Assembly (NCBI GenBank): GCA_913030825.1
Contig: CAJWCU010000005.1
Coordinates: 62,001 to 126,000 of the forward strand
Direction: 5' to 3'
Length of the DNA stretch: 64,000 nucleotides
From: an uncultured Rhodospirillaceae bacterium
Lineage (GTDB): Bacteria; Pseudomonadota; Alphaproteobacteria; Rhodospirillales; Casp-alpha2
Each line of letters opens with the position of its first letter. The stretch's first letter is position 1. The position numbers and the translations under genes are program-made. The notes under the pieces are model-generated. The model was not told where the DNA came from. It was given only the letters and a program-made list of their open reading frames with translations, and ran no database searches. Positions 34,606 through 44,103 of the stretch are shown here, piece by piece.

Positions 34606-35604
34606 TCAAGGCAGGCGGCCGACCTCGCGCAGGTACTGCGCCGCCCCTGGATGGCGCGGCGCCGTCATGCCCTTGCGCGCCATTTCGAATGGGTGCAGAC
34701 GCAGAAACGCCCGGTGCTTCGATTGAATGAATGAGAGGTTCTCGAACACCGCCTTGGTCAGATAATAGGCCGTCGCCGCGTCCAAACGGTCCGAAGCCAT
34801 GACCGTGGCGACCAAGCCGATGGTCTCGACGTCTTCCCTCATCTGATCGTAGGTCTCTTTGGCGATCAGGGCGCGCACGTAATAGGGATTGGAAGCCAGC
34901 AGGCGGTCGACGGCCGCACCCTTTACCTGGACGAAACCGATGTCGCAGAGCTTGATCAGCTTGCGCAGGTTGGAATTGGGATGACCGGCGAGGAAGGCCG
35001 TCGTATCGACCCTGCGTTTGCAGATCCCATCGTATTGATTCTTGATGTCCAGATTGGCGACCAGCGGAAAACTGTTGAGCGGCACGCCCATGGCCTCGAA
35101 CAGCAGGCGCATGGTCGCGTTGGTGCCGGATTTCACCTTTCCGATGTCGATCTTCCTCCCCTTCAGGTCGTCAATGGTCCGGATGCCGCTGTCCTTCTTG
35201 GTGACGACCGCAAGCGATTCCGGATGGGCGGAGAACAGCGAATAGATGCCGGTCAACGCGCCGATGTTGGCGAAGGTGCCGGTGCCGTTGACCGCGTGAT
35301 ATTGAATGTCGGATTGGACGATGCCGAGGTCGTAGGTTCCCTTCTTCAGGCCGATCAGGTTGTCGATGGATCCCTTGCTGGTTTTCGCCTGACAGGCGTA
35401 GCCGCGCATTTCGCGTCTGACGATGTCGCAGATCGCCTTACCCAGTTGGATGTATACGCCCCGGTTGCTGCCGGTGCCGATGGTCAGCGATTTCGCCCAA
35501 ACAGGCGAAGCGGAAATCGCCACCGCCAGGACCATTGCGGCCGCCATCGCAAACCGGCGCCATCTGCGCCCCTTCGTCGTCTCCGTCGCCCCCTGACCGA
35601 GCAT
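34606..35604 (-). CDS. TAXI family TRAP solute-binding protein (second receptor)
   Basis: The 332-residue receptor has an N-terminal signal (RRWRRFAMAAAMVLAVAIS, cleavage near SPVWA-K). It shows the same TAXI blocks as the first receptor: TIGTGSNRGVYIQLGKAICD, GTYDLGIVQSDIQYHAVN, LKGRKIDIGKVKSGTNATM and AFLAGHPNSNLRKLI. The divergence (for example GKAICDIV against GGSICRLV) points to an old duplication rather than a recent copy. It starts 26 bases after the aminotransferase stop and is likely cotranscribed with it. It may deliver a related ligand to the shared permease. Confidence 0.92.
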   Translation of the reverse strand: MLGQGATETTKGRRWRRFAMAAAMVLAVAISASPVWAKSLTIGTGSNRGVYIQLGKAICDIVRREMRGYACQAKTSKGSIDNLIGLKKGTYDLGIVQSDIQYHAVNGTGTFANIGALTGIYSLFSAHPESLAVVTKKDSGIRTIDDLKGRKIDIGKVKSGTNATMRLLFEAMGVPLNSFPLVANLDIKNQYDGICKRRVDTTAFLAGHPNSNLRKLIKLCDIGFVQVKGAAVDRLLASNPYYVRALIAKETYDQMREDVETIGLVATVMASDRLDAATAYYLTKAVFENLSFIQSKHRAFLRLHPFEMARKGMTAPRHPGAAQYLREVGRLP

Positions 35605-35630
35605 GCCGCCTTGTTCCTTATCCCGATGCG

Positions 35631-36968
35631 TTAAGTAATCCCTGCTTCTTTGAGTGTTTGGTCGATAGCTTCGCCCAAAATTTGGACCAATTCCTTGACC
35701 TGTGTCATGTCGATAATGAACGGCGGCGCCAGCAATATATGGTCGCCGCGCGCGCCGTCGGCGGTGCCGCCGGACGGGTAACAGATCAACCCCCGGGCAA
35801 AGGCCGCCTTTTTGATCCTGGCGTGAACCTTCAGGGTCGGGTCCAGGGTTTCCTTGCTCGCCCGGTCGGCGACCAGTTCGATCCCCCGAAACAGGCCGCG
35901 CCCGCGGATATCGCCGACGTGGGGATGGTTGCCCAGGCGGTCGTGCAGTTCGGCGTCCAGCGCCTCGCCCATGGCCTTGACGTTGTCCAGCAGGCCCGTG
36001 TCCCGCACCTTGCGCTGCACGGCCAACGCCGCGGCGCAGGCCATGGGATGCCCCATATAGGTATGGCCGTGCTGGAACGCGCCGGAGCCTTCCTTGAAAG
36101 CGCGGTAGACTTCATCCGAGACCAGGGTCGCGCCGATCGGCTGATACCCCGCCCCCAGCCCCTTGGCGATGCAGACGATGTCCGGCGAAACGCCATCCTG
36201 TTCGCAGGCGAACAGGGTGCCTGTGCGGCCCATACCGCTCATCACCTCGTCCAGGATCATCAGCACGCCGTACTTGTCGCAGATTTCGCGGATGCGCTTG
36301 AAATACCCCGGCACCGGGGCGAGCACTCCGGCCGTCGCGCCCCCCACGGTCTCGGCGATGAAGGCGCAGACGTTGCGCGGCCCCAGGCGTTCGATCTCGG
36401 CCTCCAATTCGTTCGCGACGCGCAGGCCGTAGGCTTCTTCGGTCTCGCCGTCCCGCATTTCCCGGTAGGGGTAGCAGGGCGCGATGTGCGAGACCGGCAT
36501 CAGCATTTCCTTATAGGGATCGCGCCGCCAGACGTTGCCGCCGACGGACAGCGCCCCCAAGGTATTGCCGTGATAGCTCTGGCGCCGGGCGATGAATTTG
36601 GTGCGCTCCGGCTGGCCCGTTTCCAGGCAGTACTGGCGCGCCATCTTCAATGCCGCCTCAACCGCTTCGGAGCCACCGGACAGGAAATAGACCATGCCTA
36701 TGCCGTCCGGCGCGGCGTCGACCAGGAATTCCGCCAGTTGCTCTGCAGGCTCGGTCGTGAAAAATCCCGTATGGGCAAAGGCCAGTTTATCGGCCTGGTC
36801 CTTGATCGCCTGGATCACGTCGGCGTCCGAATGGCCAAGGCAGGACACGGCCGCCCCGCCCGAAGCATCCAGATACCGTTTGCCCTGGGCATCGATCAGA
36901 TAAATCCCGTCGCCCGCCACGGCGACCGGCAGGTCGGATTTCAGTTCACGGTAGAAGACGTTGGTCAT
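35631..36968 (-). CDS. Class III PLP-dependent aminotransferase
   Basis: The 445-residue aminotransferase of the omega-amino acid / acetylornithine class has FLSGGSEAVEAALKMARQY (PLP phosphate cup, near residue 110) and MILDEVMSGMGRTG with the conserved Asp. The PLP Lys lies in IVCIAKGLGAGYQPIGA, and HGHTYMGHPMACAAALAV follows. The ATG at 36968 was preferred to a start nine codons upstream. It is the first gene of the unit that contains both TAXI receptors, so an imported amino compound is its likely substrate. The exact amino donor is not deducible. Confidence 0.88.
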   Translation of the reverse strand: MTNVFYRELKSDLPVAVAGDGIYLIDAQGKRYLDASGGAAVSCLGHSDADVIQAIKDQADKLAFAHTGFFTTEPAEQLAEFLVDAAPDGIGMVYFLSGGSEAVEAALKMARQYCLETGQPERTKFIARRQSYHGNTLGALSVGGNVWRRDPYKEMLMPVSHIAPCYPYREMRDGETEEAYGLRVANELEAEIERLGPRNVCAFIAETVGGATAGVLAPVPGYFKRIREICDKYGVLMILDEVMSGMGRTGTLFACEQDGVSPDIVCIAKGLGAGYQPIGATLVSDEVYRAFKEGSGAFQHGHTYMGHPMACAAALAVQRKVRDTGLLDNVKAMGEALDAELHDRLGNHPHVGDIRGRGLFRGIELVADRASKETLDPTLKVHARIKKAAFARGLICYPSGGTADGARGDHILLAPPFIIDMTQVKELVQILGEAIDQTLKEAGIT

Positions 36969-36986
36969 CGTCGATCTCTCAACCAA

Positions 36987-37039
36987 CCGGTCCAATAACC
37001 GGCCTATTCATAGGACGCGATTGCATGGCCGCGCGTCAA
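36987..37039 (-). promoter_or_regulatory. Putative promoter and double palindrome before the aminotransferase-TAXI operon
   Basis: On the minus strand TTGACG (37034-37039) and TCCTAT (37010-37015) are 18 bases apart. Just downstream lie the perfect 12-base palindrome CCTATTCATAGG (37003-37014) and the inverted repeat CCGGT-N6-ACCGG (36987-37002). Both cover the expected transcription start, as a repressor operator would. Confidence 0.35.
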
Positions 37040-37103
37040 TCCAATAGGATGCGCCGGCGCGGTATTCCCGCGCCATCCGTCCGAAAATTCAAAGGGGGGC
37101 CGT

Positions 37104-37619
37104 ATGGACCTGAAAGACCACATCCGGGGGATTCCCGATTTTCCCATTCCGGGCATTCTGTTTTACGACATTTCGACGCTGCTGCGGCATCCCGACGCCT
37201 GGCAGGTCGCCCTTGGGCGCCTGGCCAAAATCGTCACCGGCTTCAAACCGGACCTGTTGGCCGGGATCGAATCGCGCGGCTTCCTGACCGCCGCCCCTCT
37301 GGCCTCACGGCTCGGCTGCGGCTTCATCATGGTGCGCAAGCAAGGCAAGCTGCCCGGCGACTGCATTTCCCATGAATACGAATTGGAATACGGCACGGAC
37401 ACCATCGAAATTCAGAAGGACGCGGTGAAACCCGGTCAGCGCATCGTCATCATGGACGATCTGCTGGCGACCGGCGGCACCATGGCGGCCTCGATCGACC
37501 TGCTGCGCGGCGCCGGTGCCGAAGTCGTGGGCGCGACCAGCCTGATCGAACTGACCTTCCTCAAGGGGCGCGAGAAACTGGACGTGCCGTTCGAAGCCCT
37601 GATGGCCTACGACGACTGA
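37104..37619 (+). CDS. apt: Adenine phosphoribosyltransferase
   Basis: The 171-residue cytoplasmic purine-salvage enzyme makes AMP from adenine and PRPP. The N-terminal [20 protein letters not shown] is diagnostic, with GIESRGFL in the hood region. The PRPP-binding motif is [14 protein letters not shown] near residue 115. AGGGGGG precedes the ATG. A small GC hairpin at 37056-37074 lies in its leader. Confidence 0.95.
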   Translation: MDLKDHIRGIPDFPIPGILFYDISTLLRHPDAWQVALGRLAKIVTGFKPDLLAGIESRGFLTAAPLASRLGCGFIMVRKQGKLPGDCISHEYELEYGTDTIEIQKDAVKPGQRIVIMDDLLATGGTMAASIDLLRGAGAEVVGATSLIELTFLKGREKLDVPFEALMAYDD

Positions 37620-37640
37620 CCCCGGGTTCTGCAGATCGCC

Positions 37641-38105
37641 ATGACCGAGTTGGATATCCGCATCGACGATCTTTCGGGCGCGGCGACGCTCGACGTGATC
37701 CGCCGGCACCTCGCCCATATGCACGAGGTGACCCCGGCGGAAAGCGTCTATGCCTTGGATCATTCGGGGCTTCAGGCGCCCGACGTGACATTCTGGTCGG
37801 TCTGGGACGGCGACGAAATCGTCGGCTGTGCGGCTCTTCGTGAAATCGACCCGGCCCACGGCGAGATCAAATCCATGCATACGATCGAGCCCCGGCGAGG
37901 CACCGGCATCGCTGGGCGAGTCCTCGATTTCATCTTGGCGGAGGCACAACGGCGCGGCTATCGCCGCCTCAGTCTGGAGACCGGCGGCTCGGACGCGTTC
38001 GAAGCGGCCCGCCGCCTATACGCCTCCGCCGGTTTCACCGAGTGCGAGCCGATTCCCGGCTACGGCCCCGATCATCACAGCTATTTCATGACACTGGAAC
38101 TCTAG
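37641..38105 (+). CDS. GNAT family N-acetyltransferase
   Basis: The 154-residue protein has the GNAT core: WDGDEIVGCAALREID (strands 2-3), then acetyl-CoA-binding RRGTGIAGRVLDFILAEA (R/Q-x2-G-x-G/A pattern, near residue 88) and LYASAGFTECEPIPGYGPD near the C-terminus. The pattern HGEIKSMHTIEPRRGTG resembles the YsnE/PA4866-like acetyltransferases. The substrate is unknown. It starts 22 bases after apt. Its TAG stop overlaps that of convergent mutY within a CTAG. Confidence 0.85.
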   Translation: MTELDIRIDDLSGAATLDVIRRHLAHMHEVTPAESVYALDHSGLQAPDVTFWSVWDGDEIVGCAALREIDPAHGEIKSMHTIEPRRGTGIAGRVLDFILAEAQRRGYRRLSLETGGSDAFEAARRLYASAGFTECEPIPGYGPDHHSYFMTLEL

Positions 38106-39166
38106 GCCGCCCGATCCGACAAGACCTGGCGCAGAACCTTTTTCATCAAGGTCGGCAATGCCTGACCGCCGAATTCGTTCGGATGCACCCAGACGCCGTC
38201 GGCGTTCCCCCCGCCCGGCGTACCGCCGCACAAGACGGTCAGACGAAGGTGGAAGTGGGTGAAGGTATGACGGACTTCGCCCTTCTCGGCCCAGTCTTCG
38301 GATGTGACGGGGGCCTCGGCAACGGCGGCCTGCACGTCCCAGGGATCGTCCCGCCAATCGGTCGACGGCACTTCCATCATCCCGCCGAGCAATCCCTTCT
38401 CCGGCCGGCGGCGCAGCAACACCCGCCCCGCCGCGTCTTCGATCCAGAACACCACGCCGAAGCGCGTCGGCTTGGCCTTCTTAGGCGCGCGGGCAGGCCA
38501 GGCGTCGGCGTCGCCGGCGGCCTTGGCGGCGCAGGCCCCTTCCCAGGGACATAGCCCGCATTTCGGGTTCTTCGGCGTGCAGACCGTGGCGCCCAGGTCC
38601 ATCATCGCCTGGGCGAAGTCGCCGGGGCGTTCTTGCGGCGTCAGGGCGCGGGCGGTTTGTTGAATGGGCTTTTTGCCCGCGGGCAGCGGTTCGGTGATGC
38701 GGCGCAGACGTGCGACCACCCGTTCGATATTGCCGTCGACCGGCGAGGCCGGAATATCGAAGGCAATGGCGGCGATCGCCGCCGCCGTGTAGGGTCCGAC
38801 GCCGGGAAGGCCCAACAAACCCTCCTCCGTTTCGGGAAAGTCCCCCGCGAAATCACCGGCGACGACCTGGGCGCATTTGTGAAGGTTGCGCGCGCGCGCG
38901 TAGTAGCCGAGCCCCTGCCAGGCGTGCAGAACCTCGTCCAGATCGGCCGCCGCCAAGTCCTCAATACGCGGCCAGCGCGCCACAAAGTGGTCAAAATAGC
39001 TTTTTACCGTCGCCACCGTGGTCTGCTGCAACATGATCTCGGAGAGCCAAACGTGATAGGGTTCGGCGCGACGGCCTGGGGGCGCCCGCCACGGCAGAAC
39101 ACGCCGGTGACGGTCGTACCAGGCCAGCAATTCGGTTACACGGGCATCTTGCGGGGGATGAGCCAT
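38102..39166 (-). CDS. mutY: A/G-specific adenine glycosylase
   Basis: The 354-residue base-excision repair enzyme removes adenine paired with 8-oxoguanine. The catalytic Glu is residue 43 in LSEIMLQQTT. The helix-hairpin-helix is GLPGVGPYTAAAIAAIAF, followed by catalytic Asp in VDGNIERV. The 4Fe-4S ligands are in CTPKNPKCGLCPWEGAC (C-x6-C-x2-C-x5-C). The Nudix-like recognition domain begins near residue 230 (FGVVFWIEDAAGRVLLRRR). It faces dciA, an arrangement common in alphaproteobacteria. Confidence 0.96.
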   Translation of the reverse strand: MAHPPQDARVTELLAWYDRHRRVLPWRAPPGRRAEPYHVWLSEIMLQQTTVATVKSYFDHFVARWPRIEDLAAADLDEVLHAWQGLGYYARARNLHKCAQVVAGDFAGDFPETEEGLLGLPGVGPYTAAAIAAIAFDIPASPVDGNIERVVARLRRITEPLPAGKKPIQQTARALTPQERPGDFAQAMMDLGATVCTPKNPKCGLCPWEGACAAKAAGDADAWPARAPKKAKPTRFGVVFWIEDAAGRVLLRRRPEKGLLGGMMEVPSTDWRDDPWDVQAAVAEAPVTSEDWAEKGEVRHTFTHFHLRLTVLCGGTPGGGNADGVWVHPNEFGGQALPTLMKKVLRQVLSDRAA

Positions 39167-39275
39167 CGCCTTTTAATGCCATGCCTGCCGACGCCGTCAA
39201 TGCCGAACCTTGGGCAGAACCTTGAGCCGAACCACGGGCCGGCGTTCGACCCGCACCAGGAGAACCTTTCCCGCC

Positions 39276-39794
39276 ATGCCGACGGACGATCCCCAACCCA
39301 AGCAGCGCCTGCGCCGTCGGGGCGGCATGCATGCCGTGGGCAAGGCACTGGGCAAGTTGACCGCGGCCGCCTACGGCCGGCGCGGCTTCGCCGAGGGCGA
39401 CGTCATCCGGCATTGGCCGGAAATCGCGGGCGACCTTCTCGCCCGGCACACCCTGCCGGACCGCATCACCTTTCCCCGCGGCCAGCGCACGGGGGGCCTG
39501 TTGCACCTGCAGGTCGGCACCTCTGCCGTGGCCACCGAGGTCCAGCATCTGGAGCCGTTGATCGTCGAGAAGATCAACGCCTATTTCGGCTACGGCGCGG
39601 TCAAAGCAATCCATATTTTCCAACGCCCTCTGCCGCCGCGCGCCGCCGAGGAGACGCCGCCGCCCGCGCGTCTGAGCGCCGCCGAACAATCGTCGCTGGA
39701 ACGCGATCTGGCCGCCGTGACGGATCCCGACCTGCGAGACGCCCTGGAAGGCCTGGGCAAGGCGGTCATGAACCGCCGCCGGCGCGGTGGATAA
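39276..39794 (+). CDS. dciA: DciA-like helicase-loading protein (DUF721)
   Basis: The 172-residue protein carries the DUF721/DciA core: GDVIRHWPEIAGDLLARHTL and LHLQVGTSAVATEVQHLEPL, followed by INAYFGYGAVKAIHIFQ. DciA is the common bacterial loader of replicative helicase DnaB. The C-terminal tail (about 125-172) is Ala/Arg/Glu rich with a basic end RRRRGG. The ATG at 39276 was used; AGGAGA lies upstream at longer than ideal spacing. The mutY-dciA-dsbA-smc order supports the call. Confidence 0.85.
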   Translation: MPTDDPQPKQRLRRRGGMHAVGKALGKLTAAAYGRRGFAEGDVIRHWPEIAGDLLARHTLPDRITFPRGQRTGGLLHLQVGTSAVATEVQHLEPLIVEKINAYFGYGAVKAIHIFQRPLPPRAAEETPPPARLSAAEQSSLERDLAAVTDPDLRDALEGLGKAVMNRRRRGG

Positions 39795-39896
39795 ATTGCA
39801 AAATGCAGACCCGTTTCAATGACTTAGCAAAAGGAGTCGACTCGTCCTTCGGGCCGATTCTATATTCATCAACATCTTGTGTTTCAGGAGGAAAAT

Positions 39897-40517
39897 TTGC
39901 TGCGTTTAGCACAAGGTCTTGCGTTCGTTCTGACGCTGATTCTGGCCGTTTCCGGGCCTTTCGCGGGCTCCGCGAAGGCGCTGGACGGCGTGCAGGAAAT
40001 GTTGGGCGACCGGGTTCTCGGCAATCCCGACGCGCCGGTGACGATCATCGAATACGCGTCGCTGGGCTGTCCGCATTGCCGCGAATTCCACGACGGCACC
40101 CTGCCCGAGATCAAAAAGACCTACATCGACACCGGCAAGGTGAAGCTGATCTTCCGCGACTTTCCGCTGGGCCAGCGCGCCACGGCGGCGTCGATGATCG
40201 CGCGCTGCTCGGGCCCCATCCGGTATTTCGCGTTGGTTTCGATCTTCTTCCGCGATCAAGCCATCTGGAGCCAGGCGCCCGACGGCCTGGCGGCGCTGAC
40301 CGCGTCGGCCAAGAAGGCCGGCATGTCGGCAACCCAGGTCGATGCCTGCCTGCGCAGCGAGGAATTGCTCCAGGGCGTGCAGAAGATCGCCATGGACGGG
40401 AACAAGGAACACGGCGTCGATTCCACGCCGTTCTTCATCGTCGCCGGGGAAAAAGTCTCCGGTGCCCAGGACTTCAAGGTGTTCGAGGAAATCATCGAAC
40501 GCGCGCTGGCCAAGTAA
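39897..40517 (+). CDS. DsbA-family thiol:disulfide oxidoreductase
   Basis: The 206-residue exported thioredoxin-fold protein has a signal peptide to about Ala28 and the active site CPHC at residues 58-61 (YASLGCPHCREFHDG). The cis-Pro lies in DSTPFFIVAGEKV near residue 177. I use the TTG at 39897 because AGGAGG stands five bases before it and the signal peptide starts there. The conserved pattern resembles the DSBA-oxidoreductase (Com1/BdbD-like) group rather than classical DsbA. It lies between dciA and smc. Confidence 0.9.
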   Translation: MLRLAQGLAFVLTLILAVSGPFAGSAKALDGVQEMLGDRVLGNPDAPVTIIEYASLGCPHCREFHDGTLPEIKKTYIDTGKVKLIFRDFPLGQRATAASMIARCSGPIRYFALVSIFFRDQAIWSQAPDGLAALTASAKKAGMSATQVDACLRSEELLQGVQKIAMDGNKEHGVDSTPFFIVAGEKVSGAQDFKVFEEIIERALAK

Positions 40518-40556
40518 GCGCGCGGACGGGGTATCTGACAGGATCGGCGAGGCAGC

Positions 40557-43500
40557 TTGCTCAATTTCAAGAAATTGCGGGTGTTGGGGTTCAAGTCCTT
40601 TGTGGACTCCACGGAGCTGTTCATCGAACCGGGCCTGACGGGCGTGGTCGGTCCGAACGGCTGCGGCAAGTCGAATGTCGTCGAATCCTTGAAATGGGTG
40701 ATGGGCGAGACCTCGGCCAAGCAGATGCGCGGCACGGAGATGGAAGACGTCATCTTCTCCGGCACACAGGACCGGCCGTCGCGCAACATCGCCGAGGTCA
40801 CGCTGACCCTCGACAACACCGAACGCAAGGCCCCGGCCCAGTTCAACGATACGGACGAGCTTGACGTCACCCGCCGGATCGAGCGGGAAAAGGGATCGAG
40901 CTACCGCATCAACGGCAAGGAAGTCCGCGCCCGCGACGTCCAACTGCTGTTCGCCGATCAGGCGACGGGCGCGCGCTCGACTGCGCTGGTCAGCCAGGGC
41001 CGCATCGGCACGGTGATCAACGCCAAGCCGGCGCAACGTCGCCTGCTGTTGGAAGAAGCCGCCGGCATCACCGGCCTGCATTCCCGCCGTCACGAAGCCG
41101 AGTTGCGGCTCAAGGGCGCTGAAACCAACCTGGAACGTCTGGACGATATCCTCATCACCCTGGACGCCCAGATGAACAACCTGAAGAAACAGGCGCGCCA
41201 GGCGACCCGCTACCGCAATCTGTCGGACCATATCCGCAAGGCCGAGGCGACCCTGTTCCATATCCTCTGGACCAACGCCGAGGCGGCCCGCAACAAGGCC
41301 CGCGAACAGCTTAAAGAAGCCGAAGGCATGGTCGCCGAACTGACCCAGCGCACGGCCGCTGCGACCAACCGCCAAGCCGCCGCCGCCGAAGGCCTGCCCG
41401 AACTGCGTCAGGGCGAGGCCGTGCTGGCCGCCGAATTGCAGCGCCTGACCCTGGCCCGAGAGGGCCTGGACGAAGAAGAGGCCCGCATCGCCCGGACGAT
41501 GGAAGAAACCCAGGGCCGCCTGGAGCAGACGGGCCGCGACCGCGACCGGGAACAGGGCCTGATGGCCGACGCCGACGAGGCCGTGGAACGCCTGAATTGG
41601 GAAAAGCAGGAAATCGAGAAGGCCCAGGCCCAGGAAGCGGACGACCTGACCGCCGCCGCCGAGGCCCGCGCCGCCGCCGACGAAGCCGTCGCCGAGATGG
41701 AGCGCGACGTCGACCGGGAAACCAACGACCTGGCCGCCGCCGAAGCCCGCCGCAACGCCCTGACCCAGCGCCTGGGCGAATTGGACAACCGGCTCAACCG
41801 CCTGGCCCAACGCGCCCAGGAGGCCGAGGGCCAAAAGGCCGACCTGGAATCCCGCTCCGCCGATTTGGTCGATCTGGCCGACGCGGATCAAGCCGTCGAG
41901 GCAGCCCGCATTGCCGCCGAGGCCGCCCGCGAAAATCTGACCGGGATCGAGACCGGGCGCCCCGAAGCCGATCAGGCCGCCGAACAATCGGCCCAGGCCG
42001 CCCGCGAACGGTCCACCGAGCTGACCGCCCTGGAAACGGAAATCCGCACCCTGGAAAGCGTTCTCGCGGCCGGGCCGGAAACGGACCTGCCGCCGGTGCT
42101 GGACCAGGTTACCGTCGACAAGGGTTTCGAAGACGCCTTGGGTGCCGCGCTGGGCGAAGACCTCTCCGCCCCCGCCGCCGGCGACGAGGCAGAGGGTGTG
42201 GTCATCGGCTGGCGGACTTTGGGTCCGCTCGCCAATCCGCCGGCCCTGCCGGCGGGTGCCCGTGCCCTTTCCGAGGTCGTGCGCGGCCCGGCGGCCCTTG
42301 ATCGCCGTCTGTCGCAGATCGGCGTCGTCGAGACCGCCACGGACGGCGCGCTGCTTCAGGGTCAGTTGCAAACCGGCCAGCGCTTGGTCAGCCGCGCCGG
42401 CGGCCTGTGGCGCTGGGACGGCTACCGCGTCGCCGAAGGGGCGGAAACCGCCGCCGCCAAGCTGTTGGCCCAGCGCAACCGCCTGACCGAGATATCTGGC
42501 CAGGCCGAGGAAACCCGCCGGATCGTCGAAGACCTGCGCGCCACGGCCCAGGCCGCCAAGGAAAAGGCCGAGGCGCTCCGCGCCCAGGAACGCGACGCCC
42601 GCCAGGCCGTCAACGAAGCCGACCGTGCCTTCAACTCGGCCCGCGACCGCCTGGCCGCCGCCAAGGACCGCGCCGCGGCGGTGCAGAACAAGCTGGCAGC
42701 ACTCGCCGAAACCCAGGCATCCATCGCCGCCGACCTGGAAGAAACCCAGGGCCAGAAAGATGCAATGGCCGCCGAGAAGGCCGACTTGCCGGACCTGGAA
42801 GCCGCCCGCACCGCATTGGCCGAACGACGCACGGAATTGGCGGAAAAGCGCACCCACCAGATGGAATGCCGGTCCCGCCACGATCAGTTGGCGCAGGCGT
42901 CCGAAGCCCGCAAGCAGCGCCTGGTCGCGATTTCGTCGGAATCCCAGATGTGGGTGACCCGCCGGTCGCGTTCGGAAAGCCAGTTGGCCGAACTGGCCGA
43001 GCGGGCCGAGACCTTGAAGAGCGAATTGGCAGCCCTTGAACAGAAGCCCGCGGAGATCGCCGCCAAGCGCGAGGAGTTGCTGACCGCGATTCAGGCATCG
43101 GAAGAGCGGCGCAACGCCGCCGCCGACAAGCTGGCCCAGGCGGAAACGGCCCTGGGCGAGGCCGACCGCGATATGCGCCAGGCCGAACACGACCTGTCGC
43201 TGGCCCGTGAAACCCGCGTCCGCGCCGAAGGGGCCGTGGAAACGACCGATCAGGCGTCCCGCGCCCTGATTTCCCGCATTCAGGACCGGTTGCAGGTCGG
43301 GCCCCAGAAGATGCGCGAGATCGCCGAGTTGGAACCGGACGCGCCCCTGCCCGACCTCGAAGCCTCGGAAAAGCGGGTCGACCGGCTGCTCCGCGAACGC
43401 GACACCATGGGGCCGGTGAACCTGCGGGCCGAGACGGAAATGACCGAACTAACCGAACAGATCGGCGGTCTGGAGACGGAAAAGACCGACCTGATCGCCG

Positions 43501-44033
43501 CCATCGAAAAGCTGCGTCAGGGTATCAACGAGTTGAACCGCGAAGGCCGCATGCGCCTGCTGGCCTCGTTCGAAGAGGTCAACGGCCACTTCAAGGTGCT
43601 GTTCCAGCGCCTGTTCGGCGGTGGCCGGGCGCATCTGGAACTGGTCGAATCCGACGATCCGCTACAAGCCGGCCTGGAAATCTTCGCGAGCCCCCCGGGC
43701 AAGAAGCTGCAGGTGCTGTCCCTGCTGTCAGGTGGTGAGCAGGCCCTGACCGCGCTGGCCCTGCTGTTCGGCGTGTTCCAGACCAATCCGGCCCCGATCT
43801 GCGTGCTGGACGAAGTCGACGCGCCGCTGGATGACGCCAACGTCGACCGGTTCTGCTCGATGCTCGACGAAATGGCGAAAAGCGGCCAGACGCGGTTCAT
43901 CGTCATTACCCACCACCGCATGACCATGGCCCGCATGCACCGCCTGTTCGGCGTAACCATGCAGGAACGCGGCGTGTCGCAATTGGTCTCCGTCGATCTG
44001 CAACAGGCCGAGGGCTTTCGCGAGAGCGCCTGA
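40557..44033 (+). CDS. smc: Chromosome segregation protein SMC
   Basis: The 1158-residue condensin ATPase has Walker A GPNGCGKS at residues 32-39, then two long coiled coils (very rich in Ala, Glu and Arg) flanking a hinge near residues 500-600. The C-terminal head carries the signature LSGGEQALTALALLF and Walker B PICVLDEVDAPLDDANVD. Start is the TTG at 40557 (LNFKKLRVLGFKSF follows), with a GAGG upstream. It loads on and organises chromosomal DNA with ScpA and ScpB, which are not encoded here. Confidence 0.97.
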   Translation: MLNFKKLRVLGFKSFVDSTELFIEPGLTGVVGPNGCGKSNVVESLKWVMGETSAKQMRGTEMEDVIFSGTQDRPSRNIAEVTLTLDNTERKAPAQFNDTDELDVTRRIEREKGSSYRINGKEVRARDVQLLFADQATGARSTALVSQGRIGTVINAKPAQRRLLLEEAAGITGLHSRRHEAELRLKGAETNLERLDDILITLDAQMNNLKKQARQATRYRNLSDHIRKAEATLFHILWTNAEAARNKAREQLKEAEGMVAELTQRTAAATNRQAAAAEGLPELRQGEAVLAAELQRLTLAREGLDEEEARIARTMEETQGRLEQTGRDRDREQGLMADADEAVERLNWEKQEIEKAQAQEADDLTAAAEARAAADEAVAEMERDVDRETNDLAAAEARRNALTQRLGELDNRLNRLAQRAQEAEGQKADLESRSADLVDLADADQAVEAARIAAEAARENLTGIETGRPEADQAAEQSAQAARERSTELTALETEIRTLESVLAAGPETDLPPVLDQVTVDKGFEDALGAALGEDLSAPAAGDEAEGVVIGWRTLGPLANPPALPAGARALSEVVRGPAALDRRLSQIGVVETATDGALLQGQLQTGQRLVSRAGGLWRWDGYRVAEGAETAAAKLLAQRNRLTEISGQAEETRRIVEDLRATAQAAKEKAEALRAQERDARQAVNEADRAFNSARDRLAAAKDRAAAVQNKLAALAETQASIAADLEETQGQKDAMAAEKADLPDLEAARTALAERRTELAEKRTHQMECRSRHDQLAQASEARKQRLVAISSESQMWVTRRSRSESQLAELAERAETLKSELAALEQKPAEIAAKREELLTAIQASEERRNAAADKLAQAETALGEADRDMRQAEHDLSLARETRVRAEGAVETTDQASRALISRIQDRLQVGPQKMREIAELEPDAPLPDLEASEKRVDRLLRERDTMGPVNLRAETEMTELTEQIGGLETEKTDLIAAIEKLRQGINELNREGRMRLLASFEEVNGHFKVLFQRLFGGGRAHLELVESDDPLQAGLEIFASPPGKKLQVLSLLSGGEQALTALALLFGVFQTNPAPICVLDEVDAPLDDANVDRFCSMLDEMAKSGQTRFIVITHHRMTMARMHRLFGVTMQERGVSQLVSVDLQQAEGFRESA

Positions 44034-44058
44034 CAGAGCACGGCGGGGGTGCTAGTCT
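44030..44058 (+). promoter_or_regulatory. Candidate promoter of the F0 ATP synthase operon
   Basis: CTGACA (44030-44035) overlaps the smc stop codon, and TAGTCT (44053-44058) follows 17 bases later, giving a leader of about 40 bases before atpI. Confidence 0.4.
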
Positions 44059-44103
44059 CCGCCGCCTGAGCCCCACCAACCCCCTCACCAACGGGTGATT
44101 TTC

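Noticed and set aside
36987-37002. Considered as an insertion-sequence or attachment-site end
   Set aside because: No transposase, target duplication or integrase is nearby. A regulatory palindrome is the simpler reading.
39906-43190. 1094-codon minus-strand frame opposite dsbA and smc
   Set aside because: Long open antisense frames are expected in GC-rich genes. The protein is low-complexity Gly/Arg/Gln, while the plus strand encodes complete SMC motifs.
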